From positions 2,108,001 to 2,172,000 of the forward strand of contig NZ_JANADP010000001.1 in NCBI RefSeq assembly GCF_024199945.1: 64,000 nucleotides of DNA, given 5' to 3'. Below the pieces are notes generated by a model. It was not told the origin of the DNA, ran no database searches, and was given only the letters and a program-made list of their open reading frames with translations. A program made the translations under genes and the position numbers. This DNA is from Bradyrhizobium sp. CCGUVB4N. Lineage in GTDB: Bacteria; Pseudomonadota; Alphaproteobacteria; Rhizobiales; Xanthobacteraceae. Below, in pieces: positions 19,095 through 27,663 of the stretch (positions within the stretch are counted from its first letter, which is position 1; each line of letters starts with the position of its first letter).

Positions 19095-19292
19095 TGTCGG
19101 GGCAGGTCTCCTGGCTCGCGGGTCATCGTCTGCATCCGGCCTTCCCGAAGCATCTGCTTCAGTGACACGTATGGATGCGGACTCGCTGCTTACAGTTGCG
19201 GGGGCAGCGCCGGCATTACTTCAATCCTGAATGGATCGTGAGTGCACCGGCTTCCCTCTTAGCTCCAGATCGAGCGAGACCTGGAGAACCTC
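19095..19292 (-). ncRNA. cobalamin (B12) riboswitch of metE
   Basis: Minus-strand landmarks in order: GGTTCTCCAGG at the 5' end, GAGGGAAGCCGGTG, the core CTGCCCCCGCAACTGTAAGC, GTCACTG with CGGGAAGGCCGG, and the B12 box GAGCCAGGAGACCTGCC at 19101-19117. All main conserved blocks are present and correctly ordered, about 200 nt in total. It precedes metE, a classic target. Confidence 0.93.
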
Positions 19293-19603
19293 GACGTCAT
19301 CGATTTATCCGCAACCGAGGCGGTGCGTCAACCTCGGAGGAGGACCGCCTCTTCTGCGGCATGCTTCCGAGAATACGGCCTCAACAATGGAGGTCACTCC
19401 AAACGAACAGCTTGACGATAGGGTGCAAAGCCAAAGTTGACCAGCGCCCCTGACGGCCATTGTTGTCGATAGGCTTGGCTGCCCTGTCCTTCCGATCTCA
19501 AGCGTTCTCATGTCCTTCTCCAACGTCATGAGTTTCTTGCTCGCTCGGCACGGGCGGCAATTTCTGCATCGATCGTCAAGCGAAGTAAACCCTTGTGCCC
19601 CGG
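19293..19603. other. no gene recognised
   Basis: Region between the divergent metE leader and the dioxygenase promoter. Open frames on both strands are short and unlike known proteins. The metE promoter should lie near its left edge. Confidence 0.4.
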
Positions 19604-19627
19604 TCAACTACCAATGTTAGCAATTGA
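19604..19627 (+). promoter_or_regulatory. 24-bp dyad operator, copy 2 (TauD/TfdA gene)
   Basis: TCAACTACCAA-TG-TTAGCAATTGA. Near-perfect dyad TCAA-N3-CCAA-N2-TTxG-N3-TTGA. It is about 220 bases upstream of the dioxygenase ATG and in the same orientation as copies 1 and 3. The flanks also match copy 3 (CCGGTCA before; AAC-GGC after). Confidence 0.6.
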
Positions 19628-19845
19628 TCGAACCGGCAGATCGGTCAATCATGGATGAAAGACCGTCACGTAGGCCACACCTCACCTGTCGCAGACCCCG
19701 TAAAGAGTGCACGAGGGGGCTCGTCGCCGTCACCGTGGAGTTTGGCGGATCCCGCTATGCGGTCCAGCAATCTGGCGTTCGACAGCTCCTATCGCAGCTG
19801 AATAGCTGGCCTGGCGAACAAGGCGCGAATTTGGAGAGTGCCGCT

Positions 19846-20754
19846 ATGAGTGCAACGGACTTGTCGGACAATGTCATTCCTCGCGCCGACATCGTCAAAC
19901 GGGGAGCGCGCATCGGAGCGGAAATCCGAAACATCAAGCTGTCGGGCGATCTGCCGGACCAGACGATCGCCGCAATCAACGAGCTGCTGCTCGAGAATAA
20001 GGTGGTCTTTTTTCGCGACCAGGGTCATCTCGATGACGCCGAGCAGGAACGTTTTGCTCTTCGTTTCGGAAGTCCGGCATGTCATCCGACGCTCGGTGCC
20101 ATTAAGGGGACGGCGTCGATTGTCGAGCTTGACTCGGTCCGCGCCGGTAGCCGGGCCGACCTATGGCACACCGATGGAACCTTCGTCGACCGCTACCCTA
20201 AGATCGCGGTGCTGCGAGGCGTCGTGATGCCACCGTTCGGTGGCGATACGGTTTGGTCAAACACCGTTACAGCCTACCTCGACCTGGTACCGCCGCTGCA
20301 ACGGCTTGCGGACAAGCTCTGGGCCGTGCACAGCAACGCCTTCGACTACGCGATAATGCCCCGCGCCAGCGAGCTCGACAAGAAGCACTTGGACGAAGTC
20401 TTCACAAAAACGATCTATCAGACTGAGCATCCAGTTGTGCGCGTCCACCCCGAGACCGGCGAACGCACGCTACTCCTCGGCGCCCTGGTGCAACGTTTTA
20501 TTGGCGTCCCGAAATACGACGGCCAGAAGCTGTTTGATCTGTTTCAGTCTCATATCACTGCGCTCGAAAACACCGTGCGCTGGAGTTGGAAGGAAGGCGA
20601 TGTGGCGATGTGGGACAATCGCGCCACACAACACTACGCGGTGAACGATTATGGCGATCAGCATCGGGTCGTTCGACGCGCCACCGTCGTGGGCGAGGTA
20701 CCCGTCAGCATCGATGGTCAGAGCAGCGTAACGCGCATCAAGACAGCAAAATAG
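19846..20754 (+). CDS. TauD/TfdA-family Fe(II)/2-oxoglutarate dioxygenase
   Basis: 302 residues from the ATG at 19846, preceded by GGAGAG. The double-stranded beta-helix fold is recognisable: V-V-F-F-R-D-Q near residue 55, the iron site H-T-D-G-T-F, then G-G-D-T-V-W-S-N-T, and the distal D-N-R-A-T-Q-H-Y-A with the third iron ligand and R-R-A-T-V near the end that binds 2-oxoglutarate. The family hydroxylates taurine, alkyl sulfates, 2,4-D and many secondary-metabolite precursors, releasing sulfite or aldehydes. The substrate is unknown. A TauE/SafE exporter lies 7 kb away, which would suit a sulfonate role, but the link is weak. The same dyad operator precedes the methyltransferase operon and the porin. 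Confidence 0.85.
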   Translation: MSATDLSDNVIPRADIVKRGARIGAEIRNIKLSGDLPDQTIAAINELLLENKVVFFRDQGHLDDAEQERFALRFGSPACHPTLGAIKGTASIVELDSVRAGSRADLWHTDGTFVDRYPKIAVLRGVVMPPFGGDTVWSNTVTAYLDLVPPLQRLADKLWAVHSNAFDYAIMPRASELDKKHLDEVFTKTIYQTEHPVVRVHPETGERTLLLGALVQRFIGVPKYDGQKLFDLFQSHITALENTVRWSWKEGDVAMWDNRATQHYAVNDYGDQHRVVRRATVVGEVPVSIDGQSSVTRIKTAK

Positions 20755-21138
20755 CCGACCGTGAAGGTTGCCTAGTCTAGCCGGTCAACTGGATTGACGT
20801 CGGTCCGGCGATGCAGCCTCTACCATTGCCATCCATCCCTGTATGCAGCATTCGGCAGCTCGGTCCGCCATCGCATTCAATGGTGTCATTGAAAGCCATC
20901 GTGCCAGCTCTTAACCCAAGAGCGGCTTGGATTCCCGGAGAGGCTGCATCGGGTTGTTTGAGCTGAGTAGAGCTGCAAATGAGTGAACCGCAAGAGGCGG
21001 AACGTGGCTTTGTCGCTTCGCCACAGGGGCGCTTTCGAAGGAATGCCCTCCCCTTAGGTTTCCTGCGCGTCTCGAGATCGGCTTTCTCCTGCGTATTGGC
21101 CTCGAGACCTGCCGAGCCCCGTCCCTTCTGAACCAGAG
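20755..21138. other. no gene recognised
   Basis: Downstream of the dioxygenase. A short GGTCAACTGGATTGACG palindrome near 20787 resembles the half-sites of the dyad operator but lacks its CCAA/TTGG core. No coding sequence supported. Confidence 0.4.
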
Positions 21139-21440
21139 TCAGCTCGCGCCGTTCGTCTTGGGCGAGTCAAAAATGCCGTCCAATCCATAGCTATTCAGCA
21201 GACTGAGGGTGTCGTCTATCCCCGCGAACTTACTGCGCGGTCAACAACACCGCGTTGCCGCTCTGCAAGCGTTTCCGCGGTGGTCGATCCCGTGTCTTTG
21301 CGAAGCGCGCTATGAGCGGGAAAGCCAACCTCTTCCAGCAGACGATCCGACGACTTCGTGGCGACGACGCCAAGAGCGTGCTTTTCGCGTCTCAGTGTCT
21401 GTAAACGAGCCAACGTCCTGAAATGGCTGTTACATCCACC
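21139..21440 (-). pseudogene. unidentified decayed coding sequence, C-terminal part
   Basis: Two minus-strand frames join across about base 21215 into a protein-like tail: one with L-L-E-E-V-G-F-P-A-H, L-R-K-D-T-G-S-T-T-A-E-T-L-A-E-R-Q, the other with A-G-I-D-D-T-L-S-L-L-N-S-Y-G-L-D-G-I-F-D-S-P ending at a TGA at 21139. The amphipathic pattern and low-complexity-free composition look like a real protein with one frameshift. I do not recognise the family. Confidence 0.4.
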
Positions 21441-21541
21441 TCTCGGCGCGCGGAACGCCGTGGAAAGAGCGAGTATCCAATCGATCGCGCAGGCCGTTGG
21501 AAATTGAGCACGCGCATTGATAGGAAGCGCCTTGCTCCCGG

Positions 21542-21565
21542 TCACCTACCAACCTTGGCAATTGA
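21542..21565 (+). promoter_or_regulatory. 24-bp dyad operator, copy 3 (porin gene)
   Basis: TCACCTACCAA-CC-TTGGCAATTGA. The core CCAA-CC-TTGG is a perfect dyad; outer arms TCA...TTGA. It ends 68 bases before the ATG at 21634 and shares flanks with copy 2. Confidence 0.6.
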
Positions 21566-21633
21566 TGTAACTGGCGGGCACATGGCAATCGTGCGTCAAT
21601 AAAAGTGGTGCCGCTCACGTTAAGGAAGTCGGG

Positions 21634-23382
21634 ATGCGATATGGGTCTGGCCGCAAGCGGCCTGATGAATCTGCTGTCTCGTCATCTGCAGCTATGGGGT
21701 CGACTTCTAAGGCAATCTCTCTCGCTTCATGGAAGCCGAGGGTAAACTGTCTTGCGCGCTCGTCGTGCACTCTCGTGTTAAAGGTCTCGTGGCTTCGGGC
21801 TCGTCAGTTGATTTGTCGCGCGGTTCACGCGCTGAAGAAGAAGCTTCATGAAGCGAGCGCGCAGAGATGGGTTGCTGTTGCACTGTCTCTCGCCGCGAGT
21901 GCGGTCGGGGCGGGAGCACAAACTGCCAATGAGTCTAACTCCAAAAACGACACTGCGAGTGAGATTGCGCCGAAAAGAATTCAAGAGAAGACGCTGGCGG
22001 CTATCAAATCCCGAAGCGGCCGGTCGCAACGAGCCGGGCGCCTCATCACTAGCGCAGCGCCCGCACAGAGTACGATTTTACTTGCGCCAACATCCGACGG
22101 CGCGGCTCTGCCTGCGAAGAATGGAACTCAGGAGAAGACCGGCCCCCTTGCAAAGTTCGTGCACCTCCAGGAAAAAGGTATGTGGCTCAATATTCCCGGG
22201 CCGGCCGATACGATAGATCAGGATTGCGGCGGCGTTAGATCTGCACTGGGAGGGGTCGGGATCGGCTATGTCGGCGGGACAGTAAATACCTTCGTAGTCA
22301 ATCAATTGCCGAATGCAGCGAGAAGCCCCATCCGCGATCAGCTATATGTCGGCCAGAACCCGACGTTTAATACCTTAAACTTCGTGATCGCGACGTACGA
22401 TCTCAGCCGCTTTGGGATTCCCGATGGTCAGATCATTGTGGGAGCCGAGCAGCAATATTGGACATGGAAGCCTGGCGGGCCAGATAGAGTAGGGATCAAT
22501 ACGATTGCTTACTATCAGACCGCTTTCGACGGGAAGCTCGAATTCAAATTCGGTTACCTCAGGAACATAAATGAGTTCGTAGGCACAGTGGTCGGAGGGA
22601 ACGCAGCAGTCAACGTGTTTGGAGCATCATCGAATATCTTGTACCAAGCAGGCATAAGCAACAACGCGGCCCCGACGCCAGCTCTCAATTTGAAGTACAA
22701 TTTTGATGATCGCTTCTACAATAAAGCCTCAATACAGCGTTCACTCAGTCCAGACGGCCAATCTGCGCAGATCGCTGAAAATCCGACCGGCTTGAACTGG
22801 AGCACGACCAACGCGGGCGTTCTCTTTCTCGACGAAACCGGCTACAAGAACAAGGCTGGTCCAGGCTTGCCCGAGACTTGGTTGCGGGCTGGTGCCGGAG
22901 TCAACAATAGCAGCTCCTCGGACTTGCAGCATCCGACTCAACCGAGAACCAGCGGCAATAGCATCTATTACATCGCCGCGGACAGGCAGCTATGGCAGGC
23001 TGATGCCCAAGGCTTGGCAGCTCGTGGCATCTATGCGGGAATTTCCGTCATGTACGCGCCGCCTGACTTAAATCGGGTCAGTCAGTACTATGAGCTTCGT
23101 CTTTATGCGAAGGGGCTGTTTGATAGCCGGCCGCACGATCAGATTGCTATTGTTGCCACCAACACTGCGTGGAGCTACATCGCAGTGGATGCTGCCTTGG
23201 CCAAGGGCCATTTGGCGCATCGCGACAGTACGGCGATTTCTGGAACATACACGGCGCATCTGGCACCCGGGATATACTCAAGCTTGGGACTGACATACAT
23301 CAATAATCCGGCAAGCATCACATACACCCCCCGTACGGGACATGCGTTGAACTTGTTGGTGTCCACGTCGATGTTCTTCTAA
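21634..23382 (+). CDS. outer-membrane porin, carbohydrate-selective OprB-like
   Basis: 582 residues from ATG 21634 (AAGGAA upstream). A signal-peptide-like stretch (K-K-K-L-H ... [17 protein letters not shown]) starts only about 70 residues in, so the true start may be further down (for example TTG 21808) or the N terminus may be extended. After a 100-residue Ser/Lys-rich linker the C-terminal 400 residues are beta-barrel-like, with alternating strands, [18 protein letters not shown], and a terminal L-L-V-S-T-S-M-F-F ending in Phe, the usual outer-membrane assembly signal. OprB proteins let sugars and small solutes diffuse inward. The dyad operator shared with the dioxygenase and methyltransferase loci suggests it serves the same metabolite. 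Confidence 0.7.
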   Translation: MRYGSGRKRPDESAVSSSAAMGSTSKAISLASWKPRVNCLARSSCTLVLKVSWLRARQLICRAVHALKKKLHEASAQRWVAVALSLAASAVGAGAQTANESNSKNDTASEIAPKRIQEKTLAAIKSRSGRSQRAGRLITSAAPAQSTILLAPTSDGAALPAKNGTQEKTGPLAKFVHLQEKGMWLNIPGPADTIDQDCGGVRSALGGVGIGYVGGTVNTFVVNQLPNAARSPIRDQLYVGQNPTFNTLNFVIATYDLSRFGIPDGQIIVGAEQQYWTWKPGGPDRVGINTIAYYQTAFDGKLEFKFGYLRNINEFVGTVVGGNAAVNVFGASSNILYQAGISNNAAPTPALNLKYNFDDRFYNKASIQRSLSPDGQSAQIAENPTGLNWSTTNAGVLFLDETGYKNKAGPGLPETWLRAGAGVNNSSSSDLQHPTQPRTSGNSIYYIAADRQLWQADAQGLAARGIYAGISVMYAPPDLNRVSQYYELRLYAKGLFDSRPHDQIAIVATNTAWSYIAVDAALAKGHLAHRDSTAISGTYTAHLAPGIYSSLGLTYINNPASITYTPRTGHALNLLVSTSMFF

Positions 23383-23471
23383 GATTCGAGAACTTTGATG
23401 GTTTCTGTGTCCGCTATGCTCGCCACGTGAAGGGCGACATGGCCGCTAGTGCGCCACTACATAGAAAGAGC

Positions 23472-23760
23472 AGTGAACCGCCCGGGGTTTGCCGGAGGCT
23501 CCAATTCCTGCGAGGATGGAGCCATGACGAGCAAGACGACGAACAAGTTTTCACCCGAGGTCCGGGCCCGAGCGGTCCGGATGGTTCTGGATCATGTCAG
23601 CGAGCACCCGTCTCGCTGGACGGCAGTGACATCGATTGCAGCGAAGATCGGCTGCACGCCGCAGACGCTGCATGACGGGGTAAAGAAGGCCGAGATTGAC
23701 AGTGGGCAGCGGGCCCGCGTTCCGACCGACATGGCCGAGAACTGAAGGCCCGGGAAATAG
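23472..23760 (+). pseudogene. IS3-family remnant: left end and orfA
   Basis: TGAACCGCCCGGGGTTTGCC at 23472 is the left end of a common rhizobial IS3 type. orfA starts at 23524 ([21 protein letters not shown]) with the helix-turn-helix [12 protein letters not shown]. The frame breaks at M-A-E-N stop, where relatives continue into L-K-A-L-E-R-E. orfB is absent. Confidence 0.8.
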
Positions 23761-24136
23761 GCCCGGATGCGGATCATGGTCGGTTGAGGTGCCGACGCCG
23801 ATGGCCGGGCTAGCTGATGGCCGCCGCACGATTTCGGTTACCCCTTGTGCTAACCGCCCCGAAAACTGGTTTCCAGAAATCGGCTTGGGTTCGTCAGGTA
23901 ACGCCCTATTGCCGCGCCAAATCAGGCGTTCACAACCCGTTGTCGAAGCGGATTCATCTTGCAACGGTCCTGGACCGCTGCACGATCGTTGCCGCTCTCA
24001 AGAGGTATCCTGCCCCTGTTGTCGGGTCGTCGCTTCCAAGACGCTGTGATGTTCGGACAACGAGCGGTGCAAGCGCTCGCGGTTAAGTCATTGAAAAAAT
24101 GGAGAACGAACTTTCTCTGGGCTCTTCCAGCAAGGT
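23761..24136. other. no gene recognised
   Basis: Spacer between the IS3 remnant and the radical SAM gene. Short open frames on both strands resemble no family. A TGT-N9-ACA sequence near 24046 is one base short of a NifA upstream site. Confidence 0.4.
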
Positions 24137-24152
24137 TGGCACAACTCTTGAA
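24137..24152 (+). promoter_or_regulatory. possible -24/-12 promoter (imperfect)
   Basis: TGGCAC-AACTC-TTGAA has a perfect -24 element and correct spacing, but the -12 GC is GA, a change at an essential position. It lies about 100 bases upstream of the radical SAM start. Low confidence. Confidence 0.25.
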
Positions 24153-24254
24153 TTTCTCTCGCTGCGCGCCGGCAGGAGCGATCGCGCGATCCTAGTGGTT
24201 GGGCTAGGCGTCCATAACGCTCAGGTCATGCACGGCGACTGAGGGATTTATGTC

Positions 24255-25607
24255 ATGGATCGTCTGGAATTTCTTCGGACGAAGATAGAGAAAAAGGAGC
24301 TTCCAACCTATGTCTATGGCTATCCTTCGAAGCGATCGTATCGGGTTCTCCCGCAGCCACTCCGCATAACTGATGTTGTTGAGCAGGCCAGTCGCTCAAA
24401 GCAAATCAACATCTATATTCATATTCCGTTTTGTCGCTACCGCTGCACCTATTGCACGCTCTTTCTTACAACGCGCAATAGACAGGCCACCCAGGGGGCT
24501 TACGTTGCTCGATTGGTGGAGCACATCGCTCGATATGGAGAGTACTTCGGAGATCGAGAAGTCGTCAGTATCTATTTTGGCGGCGGCACCCCAACGCTGC
24601 TAACACAGCATCAGTTCGGCGAGCTCTTCGCCGCCCTCGACGTTGCATTTCCAAAACGAAGCCGGCGATGTGAGATTACGGTGGAGGCCGCGCCGGACTC
24701 CTTCAATAACAACCTTCTGGATCGCTTGAAGGAGCTTGGCGTCAATAGAATGAGCATGGGCATCCAAAGCATGGAGTCGGACGAACTTGCGAACTGCGGA
24801 AGACCATATTCGGTCAGGTTTGCAGAAGCTGCAATCGAAGCCGTCATCAAGCGCTTTCCTCACGTCAACCTTGATCTGATTTACGGCCTGCGTGGCCAAA
24901 GCCGCGACTCCTGGATCTTCTCGCTTGGCCGCGTGCTCGACTATGAGCCGCAGACAGTTTCTCTTTATCCCGTTGTTGTTCGTCCGATGACGAACATCAT
25001 TGCGTCGAAAACGAACAATCCTGAATTGTTTTTCTCTGAAGCGGAAAAGTATGAAGTCTACGATCAGAACGCTGCTTTGATGGAAGCTAGAAGCTACCGC
25101 CAGGAATCCTTTACACGTTTCACCAGGATCACAGGCGACCATGCCTATCGGCAGGAGGTGTCGGACTTCGAGGGAACGCCCCTGCTAGGATTGGGAGCTG
25201 GCGCCAGAAGCCATTTCGGCCAATATCACTATAGTACGGACTATGCCGTAGACCGGAGTGCGACTTCGCGAATTATCAAGGCCTTTTCGGATCGCCCGTT
25301 CGATCCCGAGGCAATAGCATCGCACGGAATTAAGCTGCCTCCGGACGAGCTTGTGCGTCGTTACGTCTTGCTTGGCCTCACATTGTCGGCCTTAAGCAGA
25401 AAAGATTACGCTGAATTATTCGGGCGGGAACTGGCAGTGGACTTTGGCGAAGAACTGAAGGCGCTCGAGTCTTTGCACCTCGTCAATTCGGCAGATGGAG
25501 ATGTTTATCGACTTACTCATAAAGGGTTCAAGTATTCGAGCATTATGGTCCGAACGTTCTATTCCAACAGGATGATTGCCCTTGAGGAGCAATATCAGGC
25601 AGTATGA
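24255..25607 (+). CDS. HemN-like radical SAM enzyme
   Basis: 450 residues. The N-terminal radical SAM core has I-Y-I-H-I-P-F-C-R-Y-R-C-T-Y-C, the C-x3-C-x2-C motif for the 4Fe-4S cluster, followed by Y-F-G-G-G-T-P-T-L, E-A-A-P-D-S, R-M-S-M-G-I-Q-S-M, and N-L-D-L-I-Y-G-L. These are hallmarks of the coproporphyrinogen oxidase-like (HemN/HemW) group, and a HemN C-terminal domain follows. Residues before the motif differ from housekeeping HemN, and the gene is directly followed by a methyltransferase gene (7-base gap). HemN-like enzymes paired with a methyltransferase perform radical methylation or cyclopropanation in natural-product pathways. The role here is inferred from that layout; a porphyrin or haem role cannot be excluded. 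Confidence 0.85.
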   Translation: MDRLEFLRTKIEKKELPTYVYGYPSKRSYRVLPQPLRITDVVEQASRSKQINIYIHIPFCRYRCTYCTLFLTTRNRQATQGAYVARLVEHIARYGEYFGDREVVSIYFGGGTPTLLTQHQFGELFAALDVAFPKRSRRCEITVEAAPDSFNNNLLDRLKELGVNRMSMGIQSMESDELANCGRPYSVRFAEAAIEAVIKRFPHVNLDLIYGLRGQSRDSWIFSLGRVLDYEPQTVSLYPVVVRPMTNIIASKTNNPELFFSEAEKYEVYDQNAALMEARSYRQESFTRFTRITGDHAYRQEVSDFEGTPLLGLGAGARSHFGQYHYSTDYAVDRSATSRIIKAFSDRPFDPEAIASHGIKLPPDELVRRYVLLGLTLSALSRKDYAELFGRELAVDFGEELKALESLHLVNSADGDVYRLTHKGFKYSSIMVRTFYSNRMIALEEQYQAV

Positions 25608-25614
25608 GGGCAGT

Positions 25615-26568
25615 ATGGAAGACGAGGCGAGACATTCACCGTTTTGGTGGGATGCAGGCTACGCCGACCACAACGTTTCATGTATGGGTGGTCCTAGCCC
25701 GGAAATCTTCGAGATCGCGCCAGCACTCCGTGCGGAAAGTGTGGTTGTCGAGCTTGGCTGCGGCGAGGGGCGCAACGCTCTCTATTTGGCTCAGTTCGGT
25801 CATCAGGTTATCGCGACCGATATATCTGAAGCCGCTATCTCCAAGCTGAATCGGCTCGCAAACCATCTTGCCGTGAAGGTTACAAGCGGTGTGGCTGCTG
25901 TTGAATATTTCCAGCCCCCTCCTTACCTCGACGTCTTCATTGCGCATTCGGTCTTGCATTTCACGGAACGGACCGTCTGGAAACCACTCGTCGCAGCCCT
26001 GGTCGATCGAACGCGGCCTGGAGGATTTCATTGCTTCACCAACACGCTCGATCAACCAGATCATCCTATCCCTAAGGAGGGATTGGCAACTGGCCACAAA
26101 AAGTCGTTCGCACGTGGAGAGCTGGAGGCCATCTATACAGAAGCCGGTTGGGAGATCTTACGGTCCGATCACTACATTAAGTGGGATTCGCATCCTGGCA
26201 TACCAATTCATTCGCACTGCATCGAGAAAGTTGTGGTTCGTAGGCCCATCGGATCTGAAGATCTCCCGCGAATGAGAGCTGAGCCCATCAAGGCAACCGG
26301 GATGATTCCTGCCAAACAGTTTGATAGGTTGAAACTGGGCACACCGCGCGATGCCATACTTGAAATGTTCGGCTCGCCATCGGCCAGCTATGGGGTGTCG
26401 ACTAACCGCAAGACAGTCGGAGGCAACAATCAGGGGGCCATAGCCGACGGCTACGCGCGCGAGGATGTGTTCTATGGCGATCACGGTCTTCAGTTCGTTA
26501 ACAGAACGCTCACGGGCAAATATCGATATTTCACGCCCCCGAAGCGCTTGAGCATTCGAGAAGCGTAA
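25615..26568 (+). CDS. class I SAM methyltransferase with extra C-terminal domain
   Basis: 317 residues from the ATG at 25615; GAGGG overlaps the stop of the radical SAM gene, so translation is probably coupled. Residues 1-205 are a class I methyltransferase with the SAM motif V-V-E-L-G-C-G-E-G-R-N-A-L-Y, the acidic residue in I-A-T-D-I-S, and F-I-A-H-S-V-L-H-F. It resembles TehB/UbiE-type enzymes. About 100 more residues (F-D-R-L-K-L-G-T-P-R-D-A-I-L-E-M-F-G-S-P onward) look like a small BamE/SmpA-type fold, unusual for a cytoplasmic methyltransferase. The partner gene suggests that both act on one substrate. The substrate is unknown. Confidence 0.8.
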   Translation: MEDEARHSPFWWDAGYADHNVSCMGGPSPEIFEIAPALRAESVVVELGCGEGRNALYLAQFGHQVIATDISEAAISKLNRLANHLAVKVTSGVAAVEYFQPPPYLDVFIAHSVLHFTERTVWKPLVAALVDRTRPGGFHCFTNTLDQPDHPIPKEGLATGHKKSFARGELEAIYTEAGWEILRSDHYIKWDSHPGIPIHSHCIEKVVVRRPIGSEDLPRMRAEPIKATGMIPAKQFDRLKLGTPRDAILEMFGSPSASYGVSTNRKTVGGNNQGAIADGYAREDVFYGDHGLQFVNRTLTGKYRYFTPPKRLSIREA

Positions 26569-26686
26569 GCTTCAACAAAAATTCTCATTGGGATCTTGGC
26601 CGCAGAGCAACGTCGTGGCTCTGCTCTTACGCTTTCCTGGCGGGAGTTTCCGACGTGCCATCGCGGGTCGAGCCCACGCATAAGTA

Positions 26687-26702
26687 TGTCCAGGTCGCGA
26701 CT
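26687..26702 (+). promoter_or_regulatory. possible NifA upstream activator site (one mismatch)
   Basis: TGT-CCAGGTCGCG-ACT fits TGT-N10-ACA except for the last base. It is about 95 bases upstream of the -24/-12 element at 26787, the usual distance. Suggestive only. Confidence 0.3.
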
Positions 26703-26786
26703 GAAATATCGTCCATGGCTTTCGCGGCGAAGTGTTGGGGTAGGGCAGACCTCGCAGAACCGCTTGCAGTAGCGCCAGTCCGGCTT

Positions 26787-26802
26787 AGGCACACTGCTTG
26801 CT
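26787..26802 (+). promoter_or_regulatory. sigma-54 (-24/-12) promoter of the small repeat protein
   Basis: AGGCAC-ACTGC-TTGCT. The GG at 26788-26789 and the GC at 26800-26801 have the required spacing, and TTGCT matches fully; the first base is A instead of T. It lies about 110 bases before the ATG at 26911, which has AGAGGAGG in front. Confidence 0.6.
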
Positions 26803-26910
26803 TCGTTCAAGGAAGCATTGCCGAACTCGCCGGCGATGTAGGGGCGGGCCGGCGCATCACATCGAGGCGTCGGGCCGCTCCGCTTCTAAAATCCATCAAG
26901 AGGAGGACAT

Positions 26911-27264
26911 ATGAAGGCGCACGTTCGGGCCGCTGCGGCTGCGGTTGCGTTGGCCCACACGTTTGGGCGCGCAATTGTGCGCGTGCACGACTACGAAGTC
27001 TCCGCATCTTCCAGGATCAGTGTGTCGGTACAAGAAGGAATAGTCAGTGGTTATGACTACGGCAGGCATTGCTACGTAACCGGTACTTTGCCGAACCTGT
27101 ACCACCATGGTGAACGTTCGCATTTGATGCTCAAGCCGAAGAGCTCCGGTGTCTACGGCGGCTTCGACCACGATACGTCATCCTACTTTTCTGTGAATGT
27201 CGCAGGCGATGAAGCCCACGTATACGACTACAATGAAGACCTGTACTTCGCATACAGCGTCTGA
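26911..27264 (+). CDS. small aromatic-rich repeat protein, unknown function
   Basis: 117 residues behind a very strong ribosome-binding site (AGAGGAGG). I do not recognise the family. The sequence is built from short units with an aromatic-Asp-aromatic or aromatic-Asp-His core followed by a beta-strand-like stretch: V-H-D-Y-E-V, G-Y-D-Y-G-R-H-C-Y-V-T, G-F-D-H-D-T-S-S-Y-F-S-V and V-Y-D-Y-N-E-D-L-Y-F-A. The N terminus is Ala-rich and weakly hydrophobic but not a clear signal peptide. One Cys. The fold is probably an all-beta repeat. A -24/-12 promoter lies 110 bases upstream, so it may be nitrogen- or symbiosis-regulated on its own. Confidence 0.65.
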   Translation: MKAHVRAAAAAVALAHTFGRAIVRVHDYEVSASSRISVSVQEGIVSGYDYGRHCYVTGTLPNLYHHGERSHLMLKPKSSGVYGGFDHDTSSYFSVNVAGDEAHVYDYNEDLYFAYSV

Positions 27265-27663
27265 CCATGCATCCCGCGCGGGCGTTCGCCTCGCTCGATG
27301 CTGCGATTGCGGTGAGGTCCCGGCGATTTGACAGAAACCCAACTTACATTGTCGCATCCGCAACAATGGCCCGGAATGCTGTTGGGCCGGTATCGATGAG
27401 CGAGGGCGAGCCGTTGGATGCAGCTTCGTCGCGGCGATCGAGAAACTCATCTCGCCCCGACTGAGTGATTGTCCACATCTTCGCCGACATTTAAAGAGAA
27501 AGATGCCGCTGGTGGGCTCTTTGGTCTGAACTGCTCGGTGTAGACCCCGGACACCGCCATGCAGCGGTGCGTTAATCAACCAATCGTTCCTCGCATTCGT
27601 AAATCCATCTGGATAGGGAAGCTTCTTATCACCGCTGCTCAGAACGCTGAATTGCCGATTGCA
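27265..27663. other. no gene recognised
   Basis: Spacer between the small repeat protein and the TauE/SafE gene. The frame of the exporter is open upstream of its chosen start but those residues are not membrane-like. No regulatory element recognised. Confidence 0.4.

Noticed and set aside
24255-25607. housekeeping hemN
   Set aside because: The radical SAM motif fits the HemN group, but the operon with a methyltransferase and the accessory location argue for a different function.
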